From an uncultured Muribaculaceae bacterium (GTDB lineage: Bacteria > Bacteroidota > Bacteroidia > Bacteroidales > Muribaculaceae), in contig CALUMX010000001.1 of NCBI GenBank assembly GCA_944321875.1, positions 1 through 64,000 on the forward strand: a stretch of DNA of 64,000 bases, read 5' to 3'. Position 1 is the stretch's first letter; each line of letters starts with the position of its first letter. Shown in pieces: positions 63,374-64,000 of this stretch. A program made the translations under genes and the position numbers. The notes beneath the pieces are model-generated. The model was not told the origin of the DNA. It did not search any database and saw nothing but the letters and a program-made list of their open reading frames with translations.

Positions 63374-64000
63374 TTACGGGAGGAGGGAGTTGAAGGTGTA
63401 GCCGGTGGTTTTCAGATAGGTGAGGATGTCGTGAAGAAGGCGGTCACTGCCGGGCAGGCGGTCGTGGAGCAGGATGATGGCTCCAGGTTTGAGTTTGCCT
63501 TCGATGTGTTTCAACACGGTATCAGGGTCGGAATTACGGGTGTCGTAGGTGCGGATGGTCCATCCTACGGGACGAAGCTCCAACCGACGCACAACAGCAG
63601 CCACGGTGGGATTGGTCACCCCAAACGGAGGTCGGAACAAAGTTACTTTTCTATCCGAAACTTTTTCCAACGCGGCAGAACAAGCCTCCACGTCGGCAAG
63701 CATCGCCTGCCTGCGCAACAGAGGGAAACGGGAAGTATGGGTGTGGGAATGGTTACCTACGGCATGCCCCTCGGCAAGGATACGCCGTACGATTTCAGGA
63801 TGTGCCTCTACTTTCTCTCCAATACAGAAAAACACGGCTTTTGCCCTATGTGCCTTCAGCACGTCGAGCACTTTCGGGGTCTGTTCGGGGTCAGGACCGT
63901 CATCAAACGTAAGATAAACACGTTTCTCCTTCGTTTCCACACGGTTAAGACATTTAAGATAAACACCGCTGTCAATGCTCCACGAAGCGTAGAAGAGCAA
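63374..64000 (-). CDS. Polysaccharide deacetylase (NodB domain), N-terminus beyond the window
   Basis: At least 208 C-terminal residues are in view; the frame is open to the right edge, so the start is outside. NodB motifs are in order: TFDDGPDPEQTPKVLDVL (catalytic and metal Asp), NHSHTHTSRFPLL (two metal His), FRPPFGVTNPT and IILLHDRL. The segment before the domain is short and partly hydrophobic, fitting a membrane-anchored enzyme. It removes N- or O-acetyl groups from a sugar. It lies on the same strand as the lipid cluster, on the far side of the restriction island, and may have been its neighbour before the island arrived (inference). Confidence 0.9.
   Translation of the reverse strand: MLFYASWSIDSGVYLKCLNRVETKEKRVYLTFDDGPDPEQTPKVLDVLKAHRAKAVFFCIGEKVEAHPEIVRRILAEGHAVGNHSHTHTSRFPLLRRQAMLADVEACSAALEKVSDRKVTLFRPPFGVTNPTVAAVVRRLELRPVGWTIRTYDTRNSDPDTVLKHIEGKLKPGAIILLHDRLPGSDRLLHDILTYLKTTGYTFNSLLP

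Overview
The window reads as chromosomal DNA from a gut- or mouth-type member of the Bacteroidales (Bacteroides/Prevotella relatives). The signs are a SusC/SusD pair, a SusR-like membrane regulator, a CusA-type pump fused to a TolC-like porin, and promoters of the Bacteroidetes form TTFG-like TTTG-N19/20-TAnnTTTG. Most of the window is near 50% G+C by eye. The dinD gene and the restriction-modification block are clearly more A+T-rich. No rRNA, tRNA, CRISPR array, transposase or integrase was seen.

Left part (1-15 kb). A minus-strand set holds a TonB-dependent receptor, a predicted beta-helix lipoprotein and a purple-acid-type phosphatase; it may scavenge a phosphorylated ligand. A DUF2148 iron-sulfur protein follows on the plus strand. 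Next comes a minus-strand operon of a CusA-TolC fusion, its adaptor, and a LytS/LytTR two-component pair. A plus-strand GH144-type (glycoamylase-fold) lipoprotein follows.

Carbohydrate locus (15-33 kb). CorA, a DUF4886 SGNH-like hydrolase and the SusR-like regulator lie on the minus strand. Divergent from them is a polysaccharide utilization locus: SusC, SusD, a multidomain GH43-like protein, a second GH144 protein and a GH3 beta-glucosidase. The GH144 + GH3 pairing points to beta-1,2-glucan as substrate (inference). The susC promoter and the remote GH144 gene at 13.4 kb share a motif, AACGNAGTNNNGTAGTA, exactly 49 nt upstream of their -7 boxes. This suggests one regulon. An endonuclease/exonuclease/phosphatase-family protein and a GT39-like membrane glycosyltransferase close the region.

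Housekeeping part (33-47 kb). This holds dnaX, a stand-alone dinD, the complete operon lplA-gcvT-gcvH-gcvPA-gcvPB-lpdA, mutS, and a serine-type sulfatase.

Right part (47-64 kb). A tightly packed minus-strand lipid or pigment cluster reminiscent of aryl-polyene/flexirubin loci holds a hydroxyacyl-ACP dehydratase, a GT2-acyltransferase-methyltransferase fusion, a phytoene-desaturase-like oxidoreductase, a C45 acyltransferase/hydrolase and a PaaK-like adenylating enzyme. A polysaccharide deacetylase that may belong to it runs off the right edge. Between the deacetylase and the dehydratase sits an A+T-rich type I restriction-modification block (hsdM, hsdS, fic, hsdR). It is bracketed by 260-bp direct repeats that appear identical, each ending in a TTTGCGG-N8-CCGCAAA motif that looks like a recombinase core site.

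Two repeat systems stand out. One is a short dispersed repeat that carries a full consensus promoter and sits just upstream of dnaX, dinD and the dehydratase gene. The other is the 260-bp repeat around the restriction island.
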